Below the pieces are notes generated by a model. It saw only the letters and a program-made list of their open reading frames with translations, searched no databases and was not told the DNA's origin. The position numbers were made by a program, and so were the translations under genes. A stretch of 64,000 bases of DNA, taken from NCBI RefSeq assembly GCF_003952345.1, contig NZ_CP034433.1:186001-250000 (forward strand). Reading direction: 5' to 3'. The DNA comes from Iodobacter ciconiae. GTDB lineage: Bacteria; Pseudomonadota; Gammaproteobacteria; Burkholderiales; Chitinibacteraceae. Below, piece by piece: positions 33,801-42,952 of the stretch. Position 1 is the first letter of the stretch. The number at the start of each line of letters is the position of its first letter.

Positions 33801-34484
33801 ATGAAAAAACTAATATGTATTTTTATTTTATTCGTATTTTCTAAAAACGTGTTTGCTATCTCTTTAGATAGCTTCTACTCGTATTTGCCTTCAGATAAAA
33901 ATACTATTTCAATTGATGTAAAAAATCCAGATGCAAGTGCTGCACATCTGTTTAAAATTGAGGTTTATCCTATCGAATCTCCATATAAAATGGATAAAAT
34001 TGCCGATGGTAATTCAAATGCAGCTGATCTTTTATTTACACCAGAAAAAGCAATTGTTCCTGCAGATGGGTCTGTTAAAATCAAGTTTGTTTATAACGGT
34101 CCTAAAGATGATAAAGAAAGATACTATGCAATTAAATGGACAGATGTACGTATAGATCGTGCTAATAAGGCTGTTACTGAAAAAGCAGCAAGTGCAGTTC
34201 AGCGTGTAACATTGGCAACAACTTTAATTATATTGCCGCGAGAAGAAAAATTTGATTATGCACTTAATAAGAGCATGATTAAAAATACCGGAAATAGTAT
34301 GTTCAAGTTTTTCTTTGATGGAAAGTGTAATAAAAAAGGAAAAATTGTTCCTTGCTCCGATGCTGGGCCATTATTGCCCGGAAGGTCATATTCTTTTGAG
34401 AAGTTTGATTTTGTTCAGTTTCCTATGGTTGGTATTTGGCGTGGGAATAAGGTGATTAATGCCGATCGTAATGATGAAAAATAG
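33801..34484 (+). CDS. CS1-type periplasmic pilus chaperone (CfaA-like)
   Basis: A 227-residue protein with a signal peptide (I-F-I-L-F-V-F, cleavage near F-A-I). It shows the immunoglobulin-like chaperone pattern: S-I-D-V-K-N-P, F-T-P-E-K-A-I-V-P-A-D-G-S-V-K-I-K-F-V-Y, R-Y-Y-A-I-K-W, and a C-terminal domain with N-T-G-N-S-M-F-K-F-F-F-D-G-K-C. This fits alternate chaperone-usher chaperones more than PapD types. AGAGGA precedes the ATG. It should cap pilin subunits in the periplasm and hand them to the usher. Confidence 0.82.
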   Translation: MKKLICIFILFVFSKNVFAISLDSFYSYLPSDKNTISIDVKNPDASAAHLFKIEVYPIESPYKMDKIADGNSNAADLLFTPEKAIVPADGSVKIKFVYNGPKDDKERYYAIKWTDVRIDRANKAVTEKAASAVQRVTLATTLIILPREEKFDYALNKSMIKNTGNSMFKFFFDGKCNKKGKIVPCSDAGPLLPGRSYSFEKFDFVQFPMVGIWRGNKVINADRNDEK

Positions 34485-34692
34485 AATGAGTACCATATTT
34501 TCGTCAACGGCTGTCATTGTTTTTGATATTTATTTATAACGTTATATTAATGTTCGAGAAGAATTTTTGTTTAATATGATTTTTCTCAACTATATTCTGA
34601 TAGCTTGTTTGACTGAAGTTGTGGGGAAACTCACGATGTTAATCAAGAGGATAATTAAGAATTAAGTTATATAATATTATTAGGTGCTTAAA

Positions 34693-37338
34693 GTGAGTCT
34701 ATCTCAATATATATTTTGCCTTATGGTTTTACCTGCACTGTTTGCTCATGCGGAGGCACATCTTGAATTGCTGGATGATATTGATGAAGAAGCTGACTCT
34801 GGCCTTAATACTGAATTGCACTCGGGTTTGTCTGAGGTTGCTAATCAAGAGAATATAAATTTAGTGATTATTGAAGCGATTAGTTCTAATGGGGGGATTG
34901 AGGATAGCCTTGATAAAGCTGCAATAATTCCTGTTCCTCCTCCTGCATTAAACCAGCTTTCAATTCCACAGGAAATGCGTGATCTTTTAAGTGATGGTAT
35001 TTCACTGGATTTATACCTGAAAAATATTGATGATGAAAATGAAGAGTTATTATCTTTTGCATCTCTTATTCTTATTTATGAAGATCAGCATTTTTTAATA
35101 AAAAATATTTCATTAAAAGCAGACCGTCAGGTTCGTTTGTCTGCGGAATCTCTTGCCCAATTAATGAGCGCAGTAGGGCAATCACTAGATCAAACAGGCG
35201 GGTTTGATTTTGGCTCTGGCATGCGCATGCAGATTGATATAGAAACGATGAAAGCGTATTTGCAGGTTTCACAACAAAATTTTGCTGTAAAATCAGTTTC
35301 TCGTATTACTTACCTTGGTGATTCCTCAGCTAAGGGGCTTGGTAATATTTTTAATTATGGTTTAAATGCTTATGCAAGTAATAATAATGGGATGAGTAGT
35401 AATTCTGCGTATTTAAATTTTAATAATGTTACTTCATTAGGGACTCAGCATTTATTTATTTCTGGCGATTTAAACAGCAATAGCCAGAGTGATGGAAAAG
35501 TTTTTAATCTTAATGAGTTAGTTTATGAGCGTGATTTTGCAGGAAGAAGATTGGCATTAGGCATGCTGAATGGGTGGTCTTTACAATCACTGGGCAATAT
35601 TTCTACTTTATCAAGTGAAAGAATGTATGGTTTTTCATATGGTAATGTTGCTAAATCGGCTAAATATGATCAGTCACAGTCGTTAACACCTATTACGGTC
35701 TACCTGCCTTCTTCAGGCGAAGTGCGTATTACACGTGATGGCAAATTATTAAGCACACAGCGTTTTCCGTTGGGAAGCCATGAGCTGGATGCTTCTCGTT
35801 TGCCAGGCGGGATTTATGATGTTGAGGTTGAGGTTGTGGTGGGTGGGAAGGTTGTTTCTAGCCGCCGTCAGCAAATTAACAAACCTTATACTCCTAATGC
35901 AACTGGAAATGAGCTTGCCTGGCAGGTGTGGGGTGGAGCAGGTAAAAAAAATAATAGTTATGATTATATAAATAATGTCGAGCGGGATGGCAGTTTTGAG
36001 CCTCTTTATGGTTTTTCATTAGCATCACAATGGGAAATGCTTAGTTGGAGTACATCCTTATATCGTAATCAAAATACTTCAGTATTTGAGGCAAGCCCAT
36101 CGGTTCAAATTAATGAGGACATACGTATTAATTTGCAGTCTTTGTATGGAAGTGATGGATTATTAAGGAATATGGCAAATTTGAACCTTAATATTCCGGG
36201 GGGCTGGGGTAATACTTGGATAGGTATCGAGCGAGGACATGAGGGAAGAAATTTACCCATGTATATCGCTAATCGCAACACAATGGGTGCATCGTTAGCT
36301 CTTGCTAATTTACATCCATCATTGGGTTCAGTTTCGTTTAGTTTTGAAAATGATTTGGATCAGAAACAAAAATACGTTCGCGCTGATTATAGCCATAATT
36401 TTGATCTTAAATATGCTACTGCTTATTTTCAAGTGGGCGTTAATCATTATATGAATAATGACGGTGGTTATCGTGAGCGTGATACCCAATATTTTGCAAA
36501 TGTTAATTTTTCATTTCCCATGGATTCAGACTTTAGAATTGGTGCATCCACTCAAGGCAGAGATAGCACACTGGACTTAAGTGCTGCAACAACGTTGGAT
36601 GGGGTGATTAATCGTGTGGGGGCGGATGTTAGCCGCAGTTTTGGCAATAGTGCAGTAAGCAATTATGGTGCTTATGCCAATTATAGCGGTCGATATGCAG
36701 AGGGGTCAGTCTCATTTGCCGGTAGCCAGGATGCGCGAAGTGTATCTCTAACCAATAATGGTGGTTTTGTTATTGGTGATGGCGGGATTGTTGCCGGTAA
36801 GGGTGAGGCAGGTGCTGGTTCGGCTGCTGTTGTTGTGAATATGCCTGAAATTGGCGCGACTGATTTGGAGGCCAATATTAATGGCCAGCGGTATCCGCTT
36901 TCTTCAGGAAAAAATTTAATTACTCTTCCAGCCTATGATGGTTATTCGATTCAGGTAAGTAGCACGGATGATGCAGAAAGTTCCTACCAAATTCAGGGGG
37001 AATTGATGAATTACAATCTATATCCAGGAAATATTGTAGAAATTAATCCTAGTGTTAAACAAATGATTACTGTATTTGGGCGTCTGACTACAGAAGATGG
37101 TAAGCCATTGAGTAATGCAAGTGTGAGAAACCATATCGGTGAAACAATGACGAATGAAACCGGTAATTTTTCTATTGATGTTGATCTTAAACATCCAGAG
37201 GTGAAAATAGAATCAAAGGAAACAGGTTCATTTGATGTAAAAATTAAATTGGGTGCAGATAAATCTGTTGTTTGGCTAGGGGATGTTGTTTGGCGTGGTC
37301 AGGGTGTTACTGATTATAGTGTTGCACCACCACTTTAA
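34693..37338 (+). CDS. CS1-type outer-membrane usher (CfaC-like)
   Basis: An 881-residue outer-membrane assembly platform. After a signal peptide (A-L-F-A-H-A) comes an N-terminal periplasmic domain, then a beta-barrel rich in aromatic and Asn/Ser strands (Y-G-F-S-Y-G-N, then T-P-I-T-V-Y-L-P-S-S-G-E-V-R-I-T-R-D-G), with R-L-P-G-G-I-Y-D-V-E-V-E-V as the plug-like region, and a C-terminal domain including L-T-T-E-D-G-K-P-L-S-N-A-S-V. Length matches CfaC-type ushers. The GTG at 34693 is preferred because AGGTG lies six bases upstream; a GTG at 34684 would add three residues. The 208 bases before it hold no gene. Confidence 0.85.
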   Translation: MSLSQYIFCLMVLPALFAHAEAHLELLDDIDEEADSGLNTELHSGLSEVANQENINLVIIEAISSNGGIEDSLDKAAIIPVPPPALNQLSIPQEMRDLLSDGISLDLYLKNIDDENEELLSFASLILIYEDQHFLIKNISLKADRQVRLSAESLAQLMSAVGQSLDQTGGFDFGSGMRMQIDIETMKAYLQVSQQNFAVKSVSRITYLGDSSAKGLGNIFNYGLNAYASNNNGMSSNSAYLNFNNVTSLGTQHLFISGDLNSNSQSDGKVFNLNELVYERDFAGRRLALGMLNGWSLQSLGNISTLSSERMYGFSYGNVAKSAKYDQSQSLTPITVYLPSSGEVRITRDGKLLSTQRFPLGSHELDASRLPGGIYDVEVEVVVGGKVVSSRRQQINKPYTPNATGNELAWQVWGGAGKKNNSYDYINNVERDGSFEPLYGFSLASQWEMLSWSTSLYRNQNTSVFEASPSVQINEDIRINLQSLYGSDGLLRNMANLNLNIPGGWGNTWIGIERGHEGRNLPMYIANRNTMGASLALANLHPSLGSVSFSFENDLDQKQKYVRADYSHNFDLKYATAYFQVGVNHYMNNDGGYRERDTQYFANVNFSFPMDSDFRIGASTQGRDSTLDLSAATTLDGVINRVGADVSRSFGNSAVSNYGAYANYSGRYAEGSVSFAGSQDARSVSLTNNGGFVIGDGGIVAGKGEAGAGSAAVVVNMPEIGATDLEANINGQRYPLSSGKNLITLPAYDGYSIQVSSTDDAESSYQIQGELMNYNLYPGNIVEINPSVKQMITVFGRLTTEDGKPLSNASVRNHIGETMTNETGNFSIDVDLKHPEVKIESKETGSFDVKIKLGADKSVVWLGDVVWRGQGVTDYSVAPPL

Positions 37339-37383
37339 TATTGATATGCAGCATATATTAAATTTTGTATTTAGGTGGATTTA

Positions 37384-40300
37384 ATGAATAAGAAGAATAT
37401 TAGCTTTTATTTAATATATGTTGCCAGTCTCATTGTAGGCGCGCTTTATATGCCTGCTGCCCTGGGTGAGGTATTAACTCAAACACGTCCTGCTTTGCCT
37501 GGCTTAAGCCCGTCGCCCAGTCACCCTGGTTTGGGGGTAACTAAACCAAGCACCGGACTTATGCTAATCAGGCAGGTAGTGCGCATAGAGCAAGGTGTGT
37601 TGCTAATCGAAGATCAGGTAGCTAATACACAATATGTTACAACACTGGATAGTAGCGGGAGCATGGAGCTTGGCTCTACTGCTCCCGCAATTTTTGGTGC
37701 GCGTATTCCACGGCAGGGGGCAAAAAAACCGGCGATCTGGTACACGCATAAAACAGATATTCAAGTTAAACAAATTTACCTTTTGAAGCCGCGTAAGGTG
37801 TTTCAGGGAATGGCGGATGAATATGGTAATGCTGTTGCATTAAATGGTGATCGCTTTGAAGTTCGGAATGGCCGTCAGTTAAATCCTGTTTTGAGCGATG
37901 CTGCGTTTGACGGGCTCGCGAAAATGTCATCCGGTTCCTCTCAGCAGATTTCGCTGATTGAAGTACTGGCTGATGGTCGTGAGCGTGAGCGAATTAATAC
38001 TGTTTATAAACGTGGTCAGTTAATTCTGGGGGCTCCGCCGGTGCAATCATGCCGTAATGAAACGGTCGATGGCGTGGCAGGCAAGTTATGTGTACTGAGA
38101 ACGATTCAAGGCTCGCACCAGGCTGCCGGGGGGGGGACATTAAGTTTACAATCCGGGCGCGTATTCCTGCACCTAATGCGCGATTCAGGGTTGGAGGCAG
38201 TTGGCACCGTATTGGCGAGAGCGTTGCTTTGGCTGAATTTGCTAACAGTAAACAAATTGAAGTCTTTTTTGTACCACCTGTGCAGGTTGAGGGGGCGATT
38301 AGACCGGCATTAAACTTGGATCGCGTTGTGGAAGCAGGCTTTTATTCTTCATCCCGTTTATCCCGTGGCGATCGTTTTAATCTTAAAATTAGTAATCGAT
38401 CAGTGTCCGACGGGGTTCATAGTGTGATGTCCCGACTTGGCTTATTGCTAATTGATGATCAGCCATCGGGTCGCCAATATGTGACCACTCTGTCGGGTAC
38501 TGCCAGTCAGGCTATTTATGGCGAGCGCAGGGCTCAGGGAGGGACCCGCTCTGCTATCTGGTATACCGAAAACAGCCGAGATAGATCATTATTTCCATTA
38601 CTTAATATTATTAATTTGCAACCTCCTCAGTATTTTTCAGGGGTAGCTAATGAGCAGGGCCAGCTTTCACCTGGCCGAATGGCTGCATTACCTGGCTATA
38701 TTAACCCTGCATTTAATGAACAGGCTTTTTCTGATTTTATAGGCATGCCGGTAGGGAAACAGCATTTATTAAGTTTTGATGGGCAGCGTAGTGGTGGTGA
38801 TCAATCAAGGTATCAGTTAAATCTTTCTAAGGCTGCTCAGCTAACGCTGGCACCGGATGGTACATGCCGTGCTGAACAGGTGGATGGGGTTGCGGGGCAG
38901 GTGTGTATTTTGCGTAAAGTGGGTGGCGAGAGTAAGGCCAGTACGGGGGGCGACGTGCGTTTTCGTGTTAGCAGTACTTCTTTGCACTCTACGTTGCAGG
39001 CACGATTTCGGGTGAGTACTGTCTGGCATAAACTGGGTGAATCAGTGGGTGTGGCTGAATTTGGGCAATCAAAGGCAATTGAGCTATTTCTACCTGATGT
39101 TGTGAGTCAGAGTAATGAAAAAAAATCATCAGCGTTAACCTCAGCGAATGGTGAGTTCTATACGCCTGCACGTAATGATGATCGTTTTGTTATTGGAATG
39201 GGTATTAAAATTTCAATTAATTTACCTAAATTGGTAAATCAACCCAGAGGTGGGCGGCTTGATTATAAGCCACACTTAAGTGGATACAATGGAGGCGGGA
39301 AATACATTGCCCCTGCCGTTTTAAATTTACAATCGCTTGCTGTAGGACAAACATTTAAGTTACATGCCTACCCTGAAACAGAGTGGTGGTCTGGGTTTTC
39401 TAGGCCAGGTCAGGGGTCTATATGGGCTCCTGCAGGCTCGCCATTTACATGTGGCTCATCGAAGCCGCTTGGTGTTAATTCGGATGGGACGATTCCATCT
39501 GGCAATAAAGATTTTGTGTTTGCATTTTACTCTAAGGAAAGATTCATTCCATGTAATGGAGCAACTCCCTTCTATACACCCGCTCGGGATCAACAGACTG
39601 CAACTTGGTATTTTGGTGCTGGCTGGTTTCAGATATATATTCATCGTGTTGCTAATTCTGGTGACCAAACTGCTTTCAGATATCCCACTATTATTCCGAG
39701 GGTTGATCCCACTGATGCAGGCGTTTTTGACTTTGTCGGCCCTAGCGAGAATCAACCTTCACTAAACCCCGGTTTTTACCCTGATCGAGATCAGGGCTAC
39801 CCGTTTCCGCCAACTGCTGCTGTGGTGGCTAGTTTAAGTGCTACCCCTAACCCTGTGGTCGAAGGAAGCACTACAAAAGTAACAGTAACGCTTAATAAAG
39901 CGGCGCTGGCTAACCAGCAAGTGTATGTGAAGTTTGCTGGTGTGAGCGCAGATATTTCTGACTTAAGCAGTAAAGGGATGTTGAACTTACAAAATGCAAC
40001 ATCAGCTGTGGCAGATCTTGGGGCCGGGGGGAGTGTTCTGGTCAAGGAAGGCGTCACACAATTCACTTTTGATATAAGTACTGCCAACGATGCAGACAAT
40101 GTGGTGCAGAGTTTTGAAGTGCGGGCCAAGGCGGGCACCGCAGATGATGCTGCCGCGCCGAAGGTAGCGGTTAACATTGACCCGATATCGAGTCCGGCCG
40201 TGGTGGCCAGTTTAAGTGCTACTCCTAATCCTGTAACCGAGGGAAGTACTACAAAAGTGACGGTGACGCTTGATAAAGCGGCACTGGCTAACCAGCAGGT

Positions 40301-41879
40301 GTATGTGAAGTTTGCTGGTGTGAGCGCAGATATCTCTGATTTAAGCAGTAAAGGGATGTTGAACTTACAAAATGCAACATCAGCTGTGGCAGATCTTGGG
40401 GCCGGGGGAGCTGTTTCGCTCAATACAGGAGCTACGCAGTTCACTTTTGATATAAGTACTGCAGATGATGCAGATAATGTAATGCAGAGTTTTGAAATTC
40501 GGGCCAAGGCGGGCACCGCAGATGATGCAGCTGCGCCGAAGGTAAGCGTGGATATTAATCCGAAAGTAATGGTCAAGAGCATTTCTGCGACATCGCCGGT
40601 ATTGGCTGGTGAGCCAACACTGGTGACTGTTGAGCTGGAAAGCCCGACGACCACGGCAACTGGGCAGGTGTACCTGAAGTTTGTGGCTCAGAGCGCAGAT
40701 AAGGATGACATTGTTTCCGTAGTAAATATGAATTCGGGAAGTGGTGCATCCGGGGTGAATGATCTGAGCGTGGGCGGGCCAGTAATGGTAAATGGTAATA
40801 CAAGGATATTTACATTCCAGGTTCCTACTGTGGCTGATGCCGACGGGCAACCCCAAACCTTCGTGTTATTTGCAAATGGAGGAGCCGTTGAGAGTAGTTC
40901 AACGGGTAAGAGCACACAGGTCACAATTACGCCCAAGGCTGAATCACTGAGGGTAGAAAGTGTGGTTGCCAGCCCGAAAACGGTAGTGGCGGGTGGGAAA
41001 GTAACCTTTACCGTAACACTTAATAAGATGGTTCCCGTGACTCGTGCCAATCAGGCGGTGTATGTGAAGTTTGCTGGTGCGGGCTCATCTCCGGCAGGGA
41101 TTAATGATCTGTTTTCTCCAGGGATGATTAATCTGCAGGGTGCAGCGGGGCCTGTGACTGACTTGAGCACGGGTGGGGCTGTCGCCGTTCGGACAGGAGG
41201 CAGGTCATTTACTTTTGAGGTGCAAACTAAAGCGGATGAGGAGATCTTTGATGAGCAGTTTGAAATGCGCGCCAATATTGGCACTCAAGAGGATTTGTTG
41301 TCTCAGGTTAAAGATACGGTAACGATTGAGCCTGCGCCTCTTCCTGCGCCAAGTATTGAGTTTTCGTATGTGGCAATCGAGCAGGAAGGGAAGTTTAAAA
41401 ACGGGGCTTTGCCTATTGAGATGAACTATGGTGTGAAAATAAAAAATGTTGAGACCACTTCCAAGTTTAAAAATATGCAAGCATCTAAAGTTGGAGCGTA
41501 TCTGAAACAGCGCACACTGCGTGCTTTTGTTGCGGGCATAAAGCTTGAAAATATGGGAACTGCCAATGTGGCGGGGACGCAATATTGTACGTTTACCAAA
41601 GATGGTGGCGGAAAGTTAATTCCATTGCCAATAAGTATGGTTTACGAAGGATTAGCAACGCCTCTTGATTGTAATAGCATTACAGGTATTAGTTTGGGAT
41701 ACCCTGGCGTATCAGGTGGGTGGAGCGCTCAGGATACAACAACATATATTACTAAAATGCAGATGAAATTTACGATGGGAGATGTTGTGTCGCAACAAAC
41801 CAGCACAGGTGGTTATTGGTATGGTATTGCAAGAAGCACTGGTAAGCTGGTTCTGTCTCTGAATGTTGTGCAGCGTTGA
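37384..41879 (+). CDS. Giant pilus-associated adhesin, phase-variable, frame broken at poly-G
   Basis: Two overlapping frames make one secreted protein of about 1,498 residues once one G is added to the nine-G run at 38128-38136. Evidence for one gene: the end of the first frame (V-D-G-V-A-G-K-L-C-V-L-R) continues across the run into D-I-K-F-T-I-R-A-R, exactly mirroring an in-frame second module (V-D-G-V-A-G-Q-V-C-I-L-R, then T-G-G-D-V-R-F-R-V). Layout: signal peptide; two tandem modules of about 270 residues with A-I-W-Y-T; a Cys-containing middle domain; four Ig-like repeats; a C-terminal domain of about 170 residues. The ATG at 37384 follows AGGTGG. It lies between usher and second chaperone, as a tip adhesin would. 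As sequenced it ends early, after about 309 codons. Confidence 0.8.
38128..38136 (+). repeat. Poly-G tract (nine G) in the adhesin gene
   Basis: Nine G follow GCTGCC. With nine the frame runs into a stop at 38313; with seven or ten it continues to 41879. Runs of this length are classic slippage sites. Confidence 0.85.
39822..41336 (+). repeat. Four tandem Ig-like repeats in the adhesin
   Basis: Repeat units of about 126 codons start near 39822, 40200, 40567 and 40948, each with a V-x-S-x-S-A-T-P-N-P-like start, Q-V-Y-V-K-F, an I-N/S-D-L block, T-F-D/E-I/V and a D-x-x-x-Q-S/T-F-E-V/M-R-A end. Units 1 and 2 are nearly identical in DNA, including more than 100 bases with few differences, so they arose recently. 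Units 3 and 4 are diverged. Confidence 0.85.
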
Positions 41880-41925
41880 TTATTGGTTTTTTTGAATTGG
41901 ATAGAGCATATTTTTTACCTGTAAA

Positions 41926-41973
41926 AGGTGCGAGGCCAGACATTATTTATGTTTTATGTCCGGTCTCGCGCCA
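41926..41973 (+). other. Hairpin between adhesin and second chaperone
   Basis: GGTGCGAGGCCAGACAT pairs imperfectly with ATGTCCGGTCTCGCGCC around a loop of about 13 bases. No T run follows. It may slow transcription or protect message ends. The rest of 41880-42170 is AT-rich with nothing else assigned. Confidence 0.5.
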
Positions 41974-42170
41974 GGTAGCAATCTATTTAATTTAATAGCT
42001 TTTTTCTAGCCATTTATTGTTAATTAATAGAGTAATATTTTCTTATTTGTGTGAAGCATGAATGGTTTTGATGTTTTAATCTTTTTGCCTTGATGTTTTT
42101 TTATTTAAAAGTACGTAGTTATAAATGTTCGGCCGGGTGCTTGTCACTAAGGATATATAAGGGGTTTATA

Positions 42171-42800
42171 ATGCTTATTTTACGTGTGCTGGCTTTGTCC
42201 TTAGTGATTGTCCCTATGTTTTCCTTTGGTTTTTCTGTGCCTATGTTTATTGAATTAAGTGATAAATCAAAGACGACTGAATTTACTATTATGAATGAGG
42301 ATGCTGTTTCTCATGATTATATAATACGTATTGATGAAACGACTTTTCCTCGGGATGGGCGAAAAATTTTAAAGATCAAAAGCGAGGCTCTTGTTCCTGA
42401 TATTACCATCGTAAGGCTGCCTGCAAAATCCCAGAGAAAAATAAAAATAAACAAAAAGAGTGGCGTTACCCAGGCGGAGCGATATTTTGAAATGGTGGTT
42501 ACAGAAAAAAATATTATAAATAAAAGTATTGATGGGTATGATAAAGAAGTGAGATCACTTTTGCTGCTCAGGCCTTCTGTTTCGGTTATGAAATATGTAA
42601 TAAATAAAAATAAGTTATTAAATAGCGGGAACGGGTCTTTATTGTTTATGGAAGATTTAAATTGTGGTGATAAAGAGGGGAAAACAATATTAGTTGCTCC
42701 CGGTATGGAGATCGAGATGCCTGTTGTTGCAGAGGGGAGTATTTTTAGTGTTGGCCAGCAGGATGAGTTAAAGGAAATATCAAATCATTGCAGCAAGTAA
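42171..42800 (+). CDS. Second CS1-type periplasmic pilus chaperone
   Basis: A 209-residue protein with a signal peptide (V-L-A-L-S-L-V-I-V-P-M-F-S-F-G). The chaperone pattern includes F-T-I-M-N-E-D, I-V-R-L-P-A-K-S-Q-R-K-I-K-I, R-Y-F-E-M-V-V, L-L-L-L-R-P and N-S-G-N-G-S-L-L-F-M-E-D-L-N-C. The ATG at 42171 has AAGGGG upstream and starts the signal peptide; a longer frame to 42090 lacks both. A second chaperone beside the adhesin gene suggests a dedicated partner for that unusual subunit. Confidence 0.75.
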   Translation: MLILRVLALSLVIVPMFSFGFSVPMFIELSDKSKTTEFTIMNEDAVSHDYIIRIDETTFPRDGRKILKIKSEALVPDITIVRLPAKSQRKIKINKKSGVTQAERYFEMVVTEKNIINKSIDGYDKEVRSLLLLRPSVSVMKYVINKNKLLNSGNGSLLFMEDLNCGDKEGKTILVAPGMEIEMPVVAEGSIFSVGQQDELKEISNHCSK

Positions 42801-42917
42801 ATGATACCTTTAAATATGCAGCATTAAATATTACAGACATTTAATCAAATTATTTTTTGGTTTTTGTTATTCAAGAGTAGAGCTGGATTTTTTATCTACT
42901 CTTTATACCGATTGAAA

Positions 42918-42951
42918 TAAAAAAGGCCAGCACAGATATGCTGGCCTTTTT
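42918..42951. terminator. Bidirectional terminator
   Basis: AAAAAGGCCAGCA, loop CAGATA, TGCTGGCCTTTTT. It ends both the pilus operon from the left and the efflux operon from the right. Confidence 0.92.
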
Positions 42952-42952
42952 C

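Noticed and set aside
39797..40654. 285-codon minus-strand frame over the adhesin repeats
   Set aside because: An antisense shadow created by the codon bias of the Ig-like repeats; its internal repetition mirrors the real gene.
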